Both the position numbers and the translations under genes were made by a program. From contig NZ_CP031310.1 of the NCBI RefSeq assembly GCF_004799665.1, forward strand, positions 2,782,887 through 2,846,886: a DNA stretch of 64,000 nt, read 5' to 3'. Source of the DNA: Halapricum salinum (GTDB taxonomy: Archaea; Halobacteriota; Halobacteria; Halobacteriales; Haloarculaceae). Of the stretch, positions 1 to 8,047 are shown in pieces. Below the pieces are notes generated by a model. It made no database searches and was not told where the DNA came from. It saw only the letters and a program-made list of their open reading frames with translations. Positions within the stretch are counted from its first letter, which is position 1; each line of letters starts with the position of its first letter.

Positions 1-120
1 ATGGTATTGGGTCAGTAAAAAAGTGCCTTTGGGTCGGGTCCGGATACTACCCCCACGTTCGCGTGCGGGTGTATCCCACGGATCGATATCTTCATTCTGA
101 CCCGTGCACAACCCGCCCGT

Positions 121-666
121 ATGCGCGTTCGTGACTGGCAGGACATCCTCGAAGACGTGGTCGAGAACGACACCGACCCCGACCAGTGGCGCGCCGTCGG
201 TGGGGACCGAAAGAACGGGATCGGCGAAGACCTCTATCTCGCACACCCCTCGACTGGTGTCTACCAGCTCAAGACCTACGCGAAGAACCCCTTCGAGGTT
301 CAGGGCGTGGGGTCGCAGGTCGCCCGTCGAATCGACGACGAGATCGAACCGCTCTTTCCCGAGGAGGGATCGGGTCTGTTCGGCGTCCAGCAGCCCGTCG
401 CAGACGAGAACGAGGCCGAGGAGAAAGCGAACAATTTGGAAGAAGTCGTCAAGGCCCACGCCGACGCACCCACGAGTCCGAAAGCGCTGTTCGAGGATAT
501 CATGGACACGCTCGACAGCCCCGCCTACGGCCCCATGGACTACGAGATGGACGACCGACCCGAGGGGATGGACGACCTCACGAACACCTTCGAGGAAGCC
601 GAGGAACTACTCGACGCCGAACTCGACGATCTGATCGACGAGGACGTGACCCGGGGCTTTCAGTAG
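121..666 (+). CDS. Conserved haloarchaeal hypothetical protein
   Basis: A 181-residue soluble, very acidic protein. The N-terminal part (about 1-75) reads as a small folded domain with a Trp-Arg-Ala-Val-Gly segment and alternating strands (GVYQLKTYAKNPF). The C-terminal half is Glu/Asp-rich helix, probably partly coiled (residues 95-175). There is no signal peptide, membrane segment or catalytic motif. I do not recognise a characterised family. The ATG at 121 gives full codon bias from the start; an AT-rich stretch at 84-95 is a possible promoter. The stop codon runs directly into a hairpin-bearing tandem repeat. Confidence 0.8.
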   Translation: MRVRDWQDILEDVVENDTDPDQWRAVGGDRKNGIGEDLYLAHPSTGVYQLKTYAKNPFEVQGVGSQVARRIDDEIEPLFPEEGSGLFGVQQPVADENEAEEKANNLEEVVKAHADAPTSPKALFEDIMDTLDSPAYGPMDYEMDDRPEGMDDLTNTFEEAEELLDAELDDLIDEDVTRGFQ

Positions 667-767
667 AAAGCCCTCGCGAACCGCTGGCGCGGTTCGCTCG
701 CCCTTTTCATTTCCACGAAAGCCCTCGCAGCCGCATGGCTGCGGCTGCTCGCCCTTTTCATGTCCAC
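666..767. repeat. Tandem 51-bp hairpin repeat (2 copies)
   Basis: Two adjacent 51-bp units (666-716 and 717-767). Each has the same left flank (GAAAGCCCTC), a 9-bp stem with the same loop TGGC, and the same right flank (TCGCCCTTTTCAT). The stems differ: GCGAACCGC/GCGGTTCGC at 676-697 and GCAGCCGCA/TGCGGCTGC at 727-748. Every change on one arm is matched on the other, so pairing is kept. The T-run after each stem could serve as a terminator of the upstream gene, whose stop codon overlaps the first unit. Confidence 0.8.
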
Positions 768-785
768 CAGGCCCGCCTTGCGGGA

Positions 786-901
786 GCCGCGCCGATCGGC
801 GCGGCATCCGCGTGGGTTACGCCGACGCTTTCTATAGTCGGGCGCGGTTTGCGCCCGACGACTCCCCACTCCTCCCCGGCGGCCAGCATGAACGCTGGCC
901 G
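786..901. repeat. Three further intergenic palindromes
   Basis: After the tandem repeat come a perfect 20-bp palindrome (786-805, GCCGCGCC/GGCGCGGC around GATC), a hairpin with 9-bp arms and a 5-nt loop (837-845 and 851-859) and one with 8-bp arms and a 6-nt loop (880-887 and 894-901). Only stop-rich or biased-composition frames cross the region. From 902 to 1086, before the next gene, I see no gene or clear signal. Confidence 0.65.
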
Positions 902-1086
902 CTGGCTTCCTCCGCGACCGCCACCGCCGCCGCTCCGCGTTTCGCTTCGTAGACAGACACGACGAATGCGCTACCGAGAGACTGCTGACACCACGCCGCC
1001 GGCCCGCATCTTCCCCGCTGTGGAGAAGTCGTATGCCGACCCCTTCTCACCACAAAACATATGACCTGAACAAAACACGAGTCGGT

Positions 1087-1614
1087 ATGTCCCGTCCAGC
1101 CCTCTTCCTGGCTTGTCTGCTCCTGCTGAGTGGGTGTTCCGGAACGCCGTCGACTACCGACTCAGCACCTGACGTCTCGACCGTGAACGGCAGTATCGAA
1201 CAGCCGAATCTCCCGTGGCCGTTTCTCGGACACCATACCTGGCCAGACATCGGTCCGAGCTACGTGGTCGGTGAGCCGTCGACAGCGCAATTCGAGGGCG
1301 TCGTCACGGCGTACGTCTGGAACGCAGACTCCCAGAGTCGAACGTTCGACGTCTCGCTGTCGTACGGACCTGACGAGACGATTCACGAGGAATCTGTCCG
1401 GCTCTCGGCGAACGAAACTCTCGGACTCAGGCTGGGCCAGTCGGGTGAGTATGTGCTCACTGTGAACTATGGAGGCGAATCCGGGGAAAAACGAATCACG
1501 GTAGATCCGTCAGACTGTAATACGAAAGCCCACGTGCTCTGGGTGGATCGATCCGGGGAGATCGACGACAGCATAGTCAGCACTTCGATGGGGTGCGAAC
1601 GGAGCGGGAACTGA
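1087..1614 (+). CDS. Putative secreted lipoprotein
   Basis: A 175-residue protein with a Sec-type signal peptide (MSRPALFLACLLL) ending in a lipobox LSGC, so the Cys near residue 17 should be lipidated and the protein anchored outside the membrane. The mature part begins with a Thr/Ser/Asp linker, then an all-beta stretch (SYGPDETIHEESVRLSANE, YVLTVNYGGESGEK) resembling an Ig-like or CARDB-type fold. The start at 1087 places the hydrophobic core directly after a charged N-terminus; an in-frame ATG at 1033 would put 18 unrelated residues before it. It converges on the aminotransferase with a 6-nt gap. Ligand and role are unknown. Confidence 0.75.
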   Translation: MSRPALFLACLLLLSGCSGTPSTTDSAPDVSTVNGSIEQPNLPWPFLGHHTWPDIGPSYVVGEPSTAQFEGVVTAYVWNADSQSRTFDVSLSYGPDETIHEESVRLSANETLGLRLGQSGEYVLTVNYGGESGEKRITVDPSDCNTKAHVLWVDRSGEIDDSIVSTSMGCERSGN

Positions 1615-1620
1615 CTGGAG

Positions 1621-2964
1621 TCATCGACCGGCTGGCGACACCGCCTCGACTACCTCGGCGAACACCTCGGTCGCCAGTTCGATCTCGCGACTCGTGACGT
1701 CCAATGGCGGGAGCAGCCTGATGGTCTTGTAGCCCGCCCCGAGCGTCAGCAGGCCGCGCTCGAAGGCGGCCTCCTGGACGGCCTCGCGGCGCTGCTTGGT
1801 GTCGAACTCGACACCGATCATCAACCCCTTCCCGCGGACGTCCTCGACGACTGCCGAGGGGAGTTCCGCACGTAGCGCTTCCCGGAAGTGCTGGCCCTGC
1901 TCGGTCGCGTTGTCGGTCAGATTCTGCTCGCGAATGATGTCGATCGTCAGACTCCCCTGGATCGACGCCAGTATGTCGCCCGCACCCCACGTCGAGGACA
2001 GGCGGCTCTTCTCGCCCGGGAAGACGTCCTGGGGAGCGACTGTCGCGCCGACGCGCAGGCCCTTGGCCGCGGCGATGACGTCCGGTTCGATCGCGTAGTG
2101 ATCGCTGGCCCACATCTCACCCGTGCGCCCCAGCCCCGACTGGATCTCGTCGGCGATGATCGGGAAGCCGTGTTCGTCCTGCAGGGCGGCGATCTCGTCC
2201 ATGAACGCCTCGCTCGGGACGTGATACCCGCCCTCACCCTGGATCGGTTCGAGGATCAGGTAGGCGACTTCGTCGGCGTTGACGTGGCCCGTCTCGGGGT
2301 CGAGCATCCGCCGCAGTTGGGAGGTGTCGCCCGCGAAGAAGCCACACTCACACGACTGGGGATCGCAGTGTCGGTCCCGACAGAACGGCGCGTCGTGGAC
2401 GCTTGCAATCTCGGGGAACTCGCGGCGATAGACTTCTTTGGAGCGATTCAGTGAGAGCGCGCCGAGCGTCCGGCCGTGAAACGCCCCTTCGAATGTGATT
2501 CCGTACTTGCCGCCGGTGTCGTCGTAGCAGATCTTGAGTGCGTTCTCGACCGCTTCGGCCCCGGAGTTCGAGAGGAAGACCCGGTCCATGTCGTAGTGGT
2601 CGCAGATCTCGGTGAGTCGTTCCATTAGTGCGTCGGGGCCCGGGAGGTCGGCCTCACCTGCGGAGGCGTAGAAGTCCTGGCCGGCGATCTTCATCGGATC
2701 GACGAGGTCGAACTCCGCGAGTCGATCCCGGATGGTGGGGTTGTTGTAGCCCAGCGGGGCGGCCCCGACGTGACCGGTGAAGTCCATGAGAACGTTGCCG
2801 TCGACGTCGGTGCAGAACGGACCGATCGCTTCCTCGGTGTACTGCCAGACGAACTCGTAGACGTGCGTGCTCGGCGCGGCGTGTTCGTGAACGTGCTCGA
2901 CGAACTCGGCCGCCCGTTCGCCCGGCATCGACGTGACCGTCGGCGTCGCTGTCTCCCGATCCAT
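1621..2964 (-). CDS. Class III PLP-dependent aminotransferase
   Basis: A 447-residue fold-type I PLP enzyme of the acetylornithine/ornithine/4-aminobutyrate aminotransferase group. Visible motifs are the SNSGAEAVENALK cofactor phosphate region, FHGRTLGALS, the Asp motif IADEIQSGLGRTG and the Schiff-base lysine in AAAKGLRVG. A Cys-rich insert (CRDRHCDPQSCECG) follows the FHGRT motif. Substrate cannot be read from the sequence; archaeal relatives include amino-acid racemases and omega-aminotransferases. I chose the ATG at 2964 (MDRETATP): a TATA-like element (CCTTAT in gene sense) near 2990-2996 lies about 28 nt upstream, which suggests a leaderless transcript. The upstream in-frame start at 2991 would overlap it. 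Confidence 0.88.
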   Translation of the reverse strand: MDRETATPTVTSMPGERAAEFVEHVHEHAAPSTHVYEFVWQYTEEAIGPFCTDVDGNVLMDFTGHVGAAPLGYNNPTIRDRLAEFDLVDPMKIAGQDFYASAGEADLPGPDALMERLTEICDHYDMDRVFLSNSGAEAVENALKICYDDTGGKYGITFEGAFHGRTLGALSLNRSKEVYRREFPEIASVHDAPFCRDRHCDPQSCECGFFAGDTSQLRRMLDPETGHVNADEVAYLILEPIQGEGGYHVPSEAFMDEIAALQDEHGFPIIADEIQSGLGRTGEMWASDHYAIEPDVIAAAKGLRVGATVAPQDVFPGEKSRLSSTWGAGDILASIQGSLTIDIIREQNLTDNATEQGQHFREALRAELPSAVVEDVRGKGLMIGVEFDTKQRREAVQEAAFERGLLTLGAGYKTIRLLPPLDVTSREIELATEVFAEVVEAVSPAGR

Positions 2965-3281
2965 AACCCTACGTACGGACACCGCCCTCATAAGGATGGG
3001 TCAAACGTGCACTTATTTTCGTGATGGTTTTGGCGCCGTCACTATCGAACCGGCCTTCGACTACTCGGATCGGTCACTCTGCCGGCCGCCGCTCAGACCG
3101 TCGTCAGTCCGGTCGCGGTGGCGGCGACTATAAGTAACTGCTCTAAACGGCTGTTTGTCCGGCGAACGACCGGTTCGAACTTGTGGCGGGCAGGCCAGCT
3201 TTGACTCCGATACTGACCGCAGTCGCGAGCAGGATAGCTGCGCTCAACCCCACGCAACGCGACGACTCCTGTCGGTCCAGC
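2965..3281. other. Intergenic region without a recognisable gene
   Basis: About 317 bp between the aminotransferase start and the PadR gene end. It holds the aminotransferase promoter side (AT-rich stretches at about 2989-2997 and 3008-3018) and another TATA-like string (ACTATAAGTAA) near 3127-3137 with no gene directly behind it. Frames crossing it lack haloarchaeal codon bias. I see no repeat or RNA signature. Confidence 0.5.
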
Positions 3282-3557
3282 TTAGAGGTCGATATACTGC
3301 TGTTCCCACTCGCGACGCGCCTCGATCTCGCGTCGCCCGCGTCGCGTCAGACTGTAGTAGTTTGTCCGCCGGTCGCGTTGTCCTTTCTCGACCAGACCCT
3401 TGTCTACTAGCGTATCCAGATTCGGATAGAGGCGTCCATGGTGGATCTCTTTCTCGTAGTACTCTTCGAGTTCCTCTTTGATCGCGAGTCCGTGTGGCTC
3501 CTCTTTGCCTGCGATGACATATAGGAGGTCACGCTGAAATCCTGTCAAGTCGTACAT
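3282..3557 (-). CDS. PadR family transcriptional regulator
   Basis: A 91-residue winged-helix protein of the PadR family. Helix-turn-helix residues span about 5-45 (LTGFQRDLLYVIAGKEEPHGLAIKEEL). They are followed by the family hallmark HHGRLYPNLDTLVDKGLVEKG, with the recognition helix and wing, then NYYSLTRRGRREIEARREW. It is of minimal length with no C-terminal dimerisation arm, as is common in haloarchaea. No neighbouring efflux or detoxification gene identifies its target; it could act on its own promoter or on distant genes. Confidence 0.9.
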   Translation of the reverse strand: MYDLTGFQRDLLYVIAGKEEPHGLAIKEELEEYYEKEIHHGRLYPNLDTLVDKGLVEKGQRDRRTNYYSLTRRGRREIEARREWEQQYIDL

Positions 3558-3792
3558 CGGTAATGTCCACCTGGATATTATTGTCGGAATCTCATAAATA
3601 TGTCGACTCGAACTGGTGTGTGGGCGGAGATAGCTACACGAACGTCGCTCTCAGTCGACTCTGAATGGATAAAGGCGCTGATGTAATTTGAGGTGAGTAC
3701 ATACCTCGGCTTACTAGAATAGCTGACGTCAATAACGATTGGTAGTTCAATCCCAGATAGAACGTCGACGATGCATTCTCTTGTCGCTGGGG

Positions 3793-3800
3793 TTAAATAT
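3793..3800 (+). promoter_or_regulatory. TATA-like box before the amphi-Trp gene
   Basis: TTAAATAT ends 22 nt before the ATG at 3822. This spacing fits an archaeal TATA box driving a leaderless transcript and supports 3822, rather than the upstream ATG at 3771, as the start. Confidence 0.55.
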
Positions 3801-3821
3801 CTCCATTGCCTAGCAGTAACG

Positions 3822-4091
3822 ATGCCCGAAAAAGTTCTCTTCAAGTCCGAACAGGTCGCGAGTCGAGGCGATGTCGCCGCGTATTTACGAACGGTCGCGG
3901 ACAAACTCGACGCAGGAGACGCGCTGACGCTCGAAAGCGGTAGCGAGTCTGTTAGTCTCGACCCACCCCAATCCGTAGAGTTCGAGGTGAAAGCCGAACA
4001 CGAGGGGCCGGCAGAGGCAGGCGAACTGAGCGTCGAGTTCGAGATCGAGTGGGACGTCGACGGGAGCGACGGCTCGCTCGAGATCAAATAG
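3822..4091 (+). CDS. Amphi-Trp domain-containing protein
   Basis: An 89-residue acidic protein matching the haloarchaeal amphi-Trp domain: N-terminal MPEKVLFKSEQ, the helix RGDVAAYLRTVADKLDAG, then amphipathic strands ending in the Glu-rich motif VEFEIEWD with a single Trp near the C terminus. The function of this family is unknown. It is small and soluble, and probably binds a partner through the amphipathic strand. Start chosen from the TATA box about 25 nt upstream and the conserved N-terminus. Confidence 0.8.
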   Translation: MPEKVLFKSEQVASRGDVAAYLRTVADKLDAGDALTLESGSESVSLDPPQSVEFEVKAEHEGPAEAGELSVEFEIEWDVDGSDGSLEIK

Positions 4092-4144
4092 GCACTCCAA
4101 GACAACCCAGTCGCTATCGAGTTCGATTACACGTAACGAGTGGA

Positions 4145-4234
4145 AAGCGTCCGTGCAGGCGGAAAAAGCCCACACGGACGCTTGCCGCCCTGAATTGGTC
4201 CCCGCTGACGCTTCGGCCCTCCAAGCGAAGCGTC
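4145..4234. repeat. Two adjacent imperfectly related hairpins
   Basis: Hairpin 1 has 11-bp arms at 4145-4155 and 4173-4183 (AAGCGTCCGTG/CACGGACGCTT). Hairpin 2 has 9-bp arms at 4207-4215 and 4226-4234 (GACGCTTCG/CGAAGCGTC). Both arms contain a GACGCTT string. They lie in the 238-bp gap between two convergent genes and could fold in either transcript's 3' end. No ORF of note lies here. Confidence 0.55.
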
Positions 4235-4329
4235 ACCCGAAACTGGTGCCTGGATTGCCTTAAAGTTACCGACACCGTCTCAATTGGTGAGAATACCGAG
4301 AGGTCTTCGGACGCAATCGTGGGACTGGA

Positions 4330-4479
4330 CTACAGATACGGTTCTTCCTCCAGAACCCAGCCGAGCGCCCGTTTGTAGTGAGTGAACAACTTTCTGACAC
4401 CCTCGTGGCGCATCTCCTCGCTTTCGAGTTGCTCACAGAGGAACTCGTACTGCTCGCGGATTTCGTCTTCCTCACGCAT
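4330..4479 (-). CDS. Small haloarchaeal protein, 49 residues
   Basis: A short, charged, helical protein (MREEDEIREQYEFLCEQLESEEMRHEGVR...) ending in WVLEEEPYL. It is predicted to be one or two helices, and there is no known family I can name. I prefer the ATG at 4479 because the alternative start at 4542 would leave only 22 nt to the divergent gene at 4565; starting at 4542 would add 21 residues (MKTTPFELAGS...). The Glu-rich composition and third-position GC bias support real coding. Confidence 0.6.
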   Translation of the reverse strand: MREEDEIREQYEFLCEQLESEEMRHEGVRKLFTHYKRALGWVLEEEPYL

Positions 4480-4564
4480 GTCTAGTGGTCGCGGGACCGA
4501 TCGGATAATACTGCCGGCGAGTTCGAACGGGGTTGTTTTCAACGTCCCGTGCCTACGCCGAGGT

Positions 4565-5278
4565 ATGAAGGTTCGAGGGGCGCGTGAGTGCCAATCCTGC
4601 GGGTCCCAGTGGTCCTACTACGAGACCGGTTCGATCGAGTGTCCCGACTGCGGCAGCCTCCGAAGTGTGGGCATCGACGAGCGAACCGAACACACCGATA
4701 GTCCGGTCACGCTGTCACTGTCGCCGGTCGTCGAGCGGATCGATGGCGATGCGCTCGCGGAGGTCGCGACCGACGCCGCAGATCGTTGCCAGGAGTACGT
4801 CCGCAAGCGCGGCTTCGTCGATGCAGGTGATCTCAAGCCGCTCGACGCCACGTACGTCGCAGCCGTCGAGTTACGCTACGTCGCTAGCGAACTCGCCCGG
4901 TCGATGCGCGTGAGCGAGGAGGAAGAGCTGTACTTCCTGTCGTTACTCCGGGGGGCCGAGGCTGGTGAGCGCCCGCCGCCAGCGGAGGTTCCGGCGTCGC
5001 TCGCCGACGCACGCGGACTCGCGACGGCGGCTGTCGTCGACGCCTATCGTCGCGATCTGGTCCGGTATCTCGACGAGCAGCCCGACCAGACCGCCCGAAC
5101 CGTCCTCGGACGGATCGTCGATCACAAGAAGCGGATCGAAGCTCTCGACGGCGCGGTCGAGGTCGCGACCGCCGAGACACTGCTGCAAGCGCTAGTCGAT
5201 CTGAGCCACTACGCGGCGCTCGACGACGAACCGGCGCTCGCGTCCGCACAGGAGCGACTCGACAGTCTAAGCCGTTAG
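4565..5278 (+). CDS. TFIIB-type zinc-ribbon protein, haloarchaeal
   Basis: A 237-residue soluble protein. The N-terminus carries a zinc ribbon with two Cys pairs (CQSCGSQW at about 9-16 and CPDCGSLR at about 29-36). The rest is alpha-helical: residues 60-235 contain repeated amphipathic helices (VERIDGDALAEVATDAADRC, AVELRYVASELARSM, EELYFLSLLRGAE). No catalytic motif is visible. It probably binds nucleic acid or a protein partner through the ribbon. It converges on folD with a 4-nt stop-codon overlap. Confidence 0.8.
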   Translation: MKVRGARECQSCGSQWSYYETGSIECPDCGSLRSVGIDERTEHTDSPVTLSLSPVVERIDGDALAEVATDAADRCQEYVRKRGFVDAGDLKPLDATYVAAVELRYVASELARSMRVSEEEELYFLSLLRGAEAGERPPPAEVPASLADARGLATAAVVDAYRRDLVRYLDEQPDQTARTVLGRIVDHKKRIEALDGAVEVATAETLLQALVDLSHYAALDDEPALASAQERLDSLSR

Positions 5279-6168
5279 GGTAATTCGATGTCGACGCCGG
5301 ACTGTCGGCCGGCGGCCTTGACCGTGTTGTACAGTAGCATCGCCCGGGTCATCGGGCCGACGCCGCCCGGAACGGGCGTGATCGCGCTGGCTTTGTCTTT
5401 GGCGCTGTCGTACTCGACGTCGCCGATCAGTTCGTAGCCCTTCTCGGTGTCGGCGTCGACGCGGTTGATCCCGACGTCGATGACGACGACGCCCTCCGAG
5501 AGCATCGACCCGTCGATCATCTCCGGGACGCCCGCCGCCGCGACGACGATGTCCGCGTCGCGGGTCTTCTCGGCAAGGTTCTCGGTCCGGGAGTGACAGA
5601 CCGTCACCGTCGCGTTACCGCCGTCGGCCTTCTGCATGAAGAGGTTCGCCATCGGCTTACCGACGATGTCCGAACGACCGACGACGACGGCGTCTTTCCC
5701 TTCAGTGTCGACGCCAGCGGTAGCCAGCAACTTCTGGATGCCGTGGGGCGTACAGGGTTTGTATCGGGCGTTCCCGGCGACGAGTCGACCCACGTTCTCG
5801 GGGTGGAAACCGTCGACGTCCTTCTCGGGGTCGATCACTTCCAGGACCGCGCGCTTGTCGACGTGCTCCGGGACGGGCATCTGGACGAGGATGCCGTCGA
5901 CGTTCTCGTCGGCGTTCAGTTCGTCGATCGTCTCGAACAGTTCCTCGGCCGGCGCGTCGGAATCGATCTCGACGTCGATGGCCTCGATGCCGACTTCTTC
6001 GCAATCGTCCTGCTTCATCGAGACGTAGGTCTCGCTGGCCGGGTCGTCGCTCATCAGGACGGTCGCCAGCGTCGGCGTCACGTCTTCGGCTTCGAGCTGG
6101 TCGATGCTGGCGCGCAAGTCGTCGCGGATCCCCTGGGCGACGGCGTTACCGTCGATGACGTCTGTCAT
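5275..6168 (-). CDS. folD: Bifunctional methylene-THF dehydrogenase/cyclohydrolase
   Basis: FolD, 297 residues. It interconverts 5,10-methylene-, methenyl- and 10-formyl-tetrahydrofolate, supplying one-carbon units for purines and other needs. Motifs: TYVSMKQDDCEEVGI (the Lys of the catalytic YxxxK), ILVQMPVPEH, KDVDGFHPENVGRL, the nucleotide-binding VVVGRSDIVGKPMA and the C-terminal PVPGGVGPMTRAML. Length is normal. Its pathway partner glyA lies just upstream in the same orientation, separated by a small opposite-strand membrane gene. The stop codon overlaps that of the zinc-ribbon gene. Confidence 0.97.
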   Translation of the reverse strand: MTDVIDGNAVAQGIRDDLRASIDQLEAEDVTPTLATVLMSDDPASETYVSMKQDDCEEVGIEAIDVEIDSDAPAEELFETIDELNADENVDGILVQMPVPEHVDKRAVLEVIDPEKDVDGFHPENVGRLVAGNARYKPCTPHGIQKLLATAGVDTEGKDAVVVGRSDIVGKPMANLFMQKADGGNATVTVCHSRTENLAEKTRDADIVVAAAGVPEMIDGSMLSEGVVVIDVGINRVDADTEKGYELIGDVEYDSAKDKASAITPVPGGVGPMTRAMLLYNTVKAAGRQSGVDIELP

Positions 6169-6279
6169 TACCCGAAGGGCCGGCCGCCCCGGGCAAAAGG
6201 TTCACTATCCGGGTCGCTTCTATTCTGCCCCGTGTCGGGCGACACGCAGAGTTATGCTGTGAGACAGCGTCTATACCCC

Positions 6280-6648
6280 ATGGTTAGACGACGGCTACTT
6301 GGGTTCGTGGGGAACATCATCGTACGGGACGCCAAACGCGACGTCGACAGACACACGAGCGCGGTCCGCCGCAACACGCGGCGGGTTCTCTTTCGACCAG
6401 TTCGGACCGGCTTCTCGATCCTGTTCATGACGCTGCTGGTCGCGGTCCTCTATACGATCACGACCGACCCGACAGCGAGCACCGCCGTGGACGAAGCCGA
6501 GGCCAGCGGCGACACGCTCGGCATCCTGTTCGCGTTGCTCCCGCCAGCACCCATACTGCTGGCAATCGCCGCCGCGATGATCGTCCTGGTCCCGATCTCG
6601 CTCATCACAGGCGGGATTCGCCGTGACCTGCGGTACGGCCGCCCGTAA
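6280..6648 (+). CDS. Small membrane protein, two TM segments
   Basis: A 122-residue protein. A basic N-terminus rich in Arg (MVRRRLLGFVGNIIVRDAKRD...) is followed by two transmembrane helices (about 47-62, FSILFMTLLVAVLYTI, and about 85-110, ILFALLPPAPILLAIAAAM), with a short acidic outer loop between them. The C-terminus is Arg-rich. The family is unknown. The start at 6280 is the first ATG at which membrane topology and codon bias agree. It is wedged between folD and glyA on the opposite strand, and its stop abuts the glyA stop. Confidence 0.7.
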   Translation: MVRRRLLGFVGNIIVRDAKRDVDRHTSAVRRNTRRVLFRPVRTGFSILFMTLLVAVLYTITTDPTASTAVDEAEASGDTLGILFALLPPAPILLAIAAAMIVLVPISLITGGIRRDLRYGRP

Positions 6649-7917
6649 TCACTCGTACAGCGGCTCGTCGTCGTCGTACAGCGGGAACTCGTCAGTGAGT
6701 TCGGCGACGCGCTCGCTGACCTCGGCGACGACGTTCTCGTCACCGGGTGCGTCGACGATTTTCGCGATCAGGTCGCCGACCTCGCGACATGCTTCCTCGT
6801 CGAAGCCGCGCGTCGTGAGCGCGGGTGTCCCGGCGCGGATACCCGAGGGATTGAACGCCGAGCGCGTTTCGCCGGGGACGGTGTTGGCGTTGAGAACGAT
6901 CCCGGCGTCTTCGAGCGCTTCCTCGACCTCCTTACCCGTCGTGTCGGGATGAGAGGGACGAAGATCGATCAGGACGAGGTGGTTGTCCGTGCCACCGGAG
7001 ACGAGTTCGAGTCCGTGGCTCTGGAGCCGGTCGGCCAGCGCTCTGGCGTTCTCGACGGTCTGGGCCGCGTACTCCTCGAATTCCGGTTGGAGTGCCTCTT
7101 TGAAGCCGACGGCCTTGCCGGCGACGTTGTGCATCAGCGGGCCGCCCTGGCTGCCGGGGAAGACGGCCGAGTCGACGTCGTCGGCGTACTCCTCGTCGCA
7201 CATGATGATGCCGCCCCGCCCCGAGCGGATGGTCTTGTGCGTCGAGCCGGTGACGAAGTCGGCGACGCCCACGGGAGATTCGTGGACGCCAGCGGCGACC
7301 AGCCCGGTGATGTGGGCGATGTCTGCGAGGTGGTAGGCGTCGACGTCGTCGGCCACGTCCTGGATACGCTCGAAGTCGACCTCACGCGGGTACGCGGAGT
7401 ATCCCGAGACGATGATGTCCGGCTCGAACTCCTCGGCCTGCTCGGCCAGCCCCTCGTAGTCGAGGTAGCCCGACTCGGCGTCGACCTCGTACTGTTCGAC
7501 GTCGTAGACCTGGCCCGCGAAGTTCGCAGGGTGGCCGTGGGACAGGTGGCCGCCGTGGGTCAGATCCAGCGAGAGAATCTTGTCGCCGGGTTCGAGCACG
7601 GCGAGGTAGACACCCATGTTGGCCTGGCTGCCCGAGTGGGGCTGGACGTTGACGTGGTCGGCTCCCCAGAGGTCTTTCGCACGGTCGATCGCGAGCTGCT
7701 CGATTTCGTCGGCGTACTCACAGCCGCCGTAGTACCGCGAGCCGGGATAGCCTTCGGCGTACTTGTTGGTCAGGACCGAACTCTGGGCTTCGAGGACGGC
7801 CTCGCTGACGTGGTTCTCGCTGGCGATCATCGCCAGTGTCTCGTTCTGCCGCTCGACCTCGCCGGAAAGCGCCGCCGCGACTTCCGGATCGATCGCACGC
7901 ACTTCGTCGTAGTCCAT
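6649..7917 (-). CDS. glyA: Serine hydroxymethyltransferase
   Basis: GlyA, 422 residues. This PLP enzyme converts serine and tetrahydrofolate to glycine and methylene-tetrahydrofolate, feeding FolD. Motifs: ETLAMIASENHVS, SRYYGGCEYADEIE, NVQPHSGSQANMGVY, DIAHITGLVAAGVHESP and the cofactor lysine in TGSTHKTIRSGRGG. The start MDYDEVRAIDP at 7917 matches the family N-terminus; the reading frame stays open 76 codons further upstream but across the divergent promoter region. Confidence 0.97.
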   Translation of the reverse strand: MDYDEVRAIDPEVAAALSGEVERQNETLAMIASENHVSEAVLEAQSSVLTNKYAEGYPGSRYYGGCEYADEIEQLAIDRAKDLWGADHVNVQPHSGSQANMGVYLAVLEPGDKILSLDLTHGGHLSHGHPANFAGQVYDVEQYEVDAESGYLDYEGLAEQAEEFEPDIIVSGYSAYPREVDFERIQDVADDVDAYHLADIAHITGLVAAGVHESPVGVADFVTGSTHKTIRSGRGGIIMCDEEYADDVDSAVFPGSQGGPLMHNVAGKAVGFKEALQPEFEEYAAQTVENARALADRLQSHGLELVSGGTDNHLVLIDLRPSHPDTTGKEVEEALEDAGIVLNANTVPGETRSAFNPSGIRAGTPALTTRGFDEEACREVGDLIAKIVDAPGDENVVAEVSERVAELTDEFPLYDDDEPLYE

Positions 7918-8012
7918 ATCGGTCACTGGCGGCCCGCCGGATAATAATCTACCTTTCCACCGTCGCGAACGTGAACTTACGAACTGTTGTTGGTTGAACA
8001 GGTCGACCAGTA

Positions 8013-8020
8013 AGTATAAT
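8013..8020 (+). promoter_or_regulatory. TATA-like box before the CHAT-like gene
   Basis: AGTATAAT at 8013-8020 lies 28 nt before the ATG at 8048, the usual spacing for a leaderless archaeal transcript. It supports 8048 as start over the in-frame ATG at 7994, which is upstream of this box. Confidence 0.6.
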
Positions 8021-8047
8021 AGGGTCTCCTGCACAGGCATAGAATGC

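Noticed and set aside
1..120. A possible gene end or start at the left edge
   Set aside because: The ATG at position 1 is followed by a stop after five codons, and no frame shows coding bias before 121.
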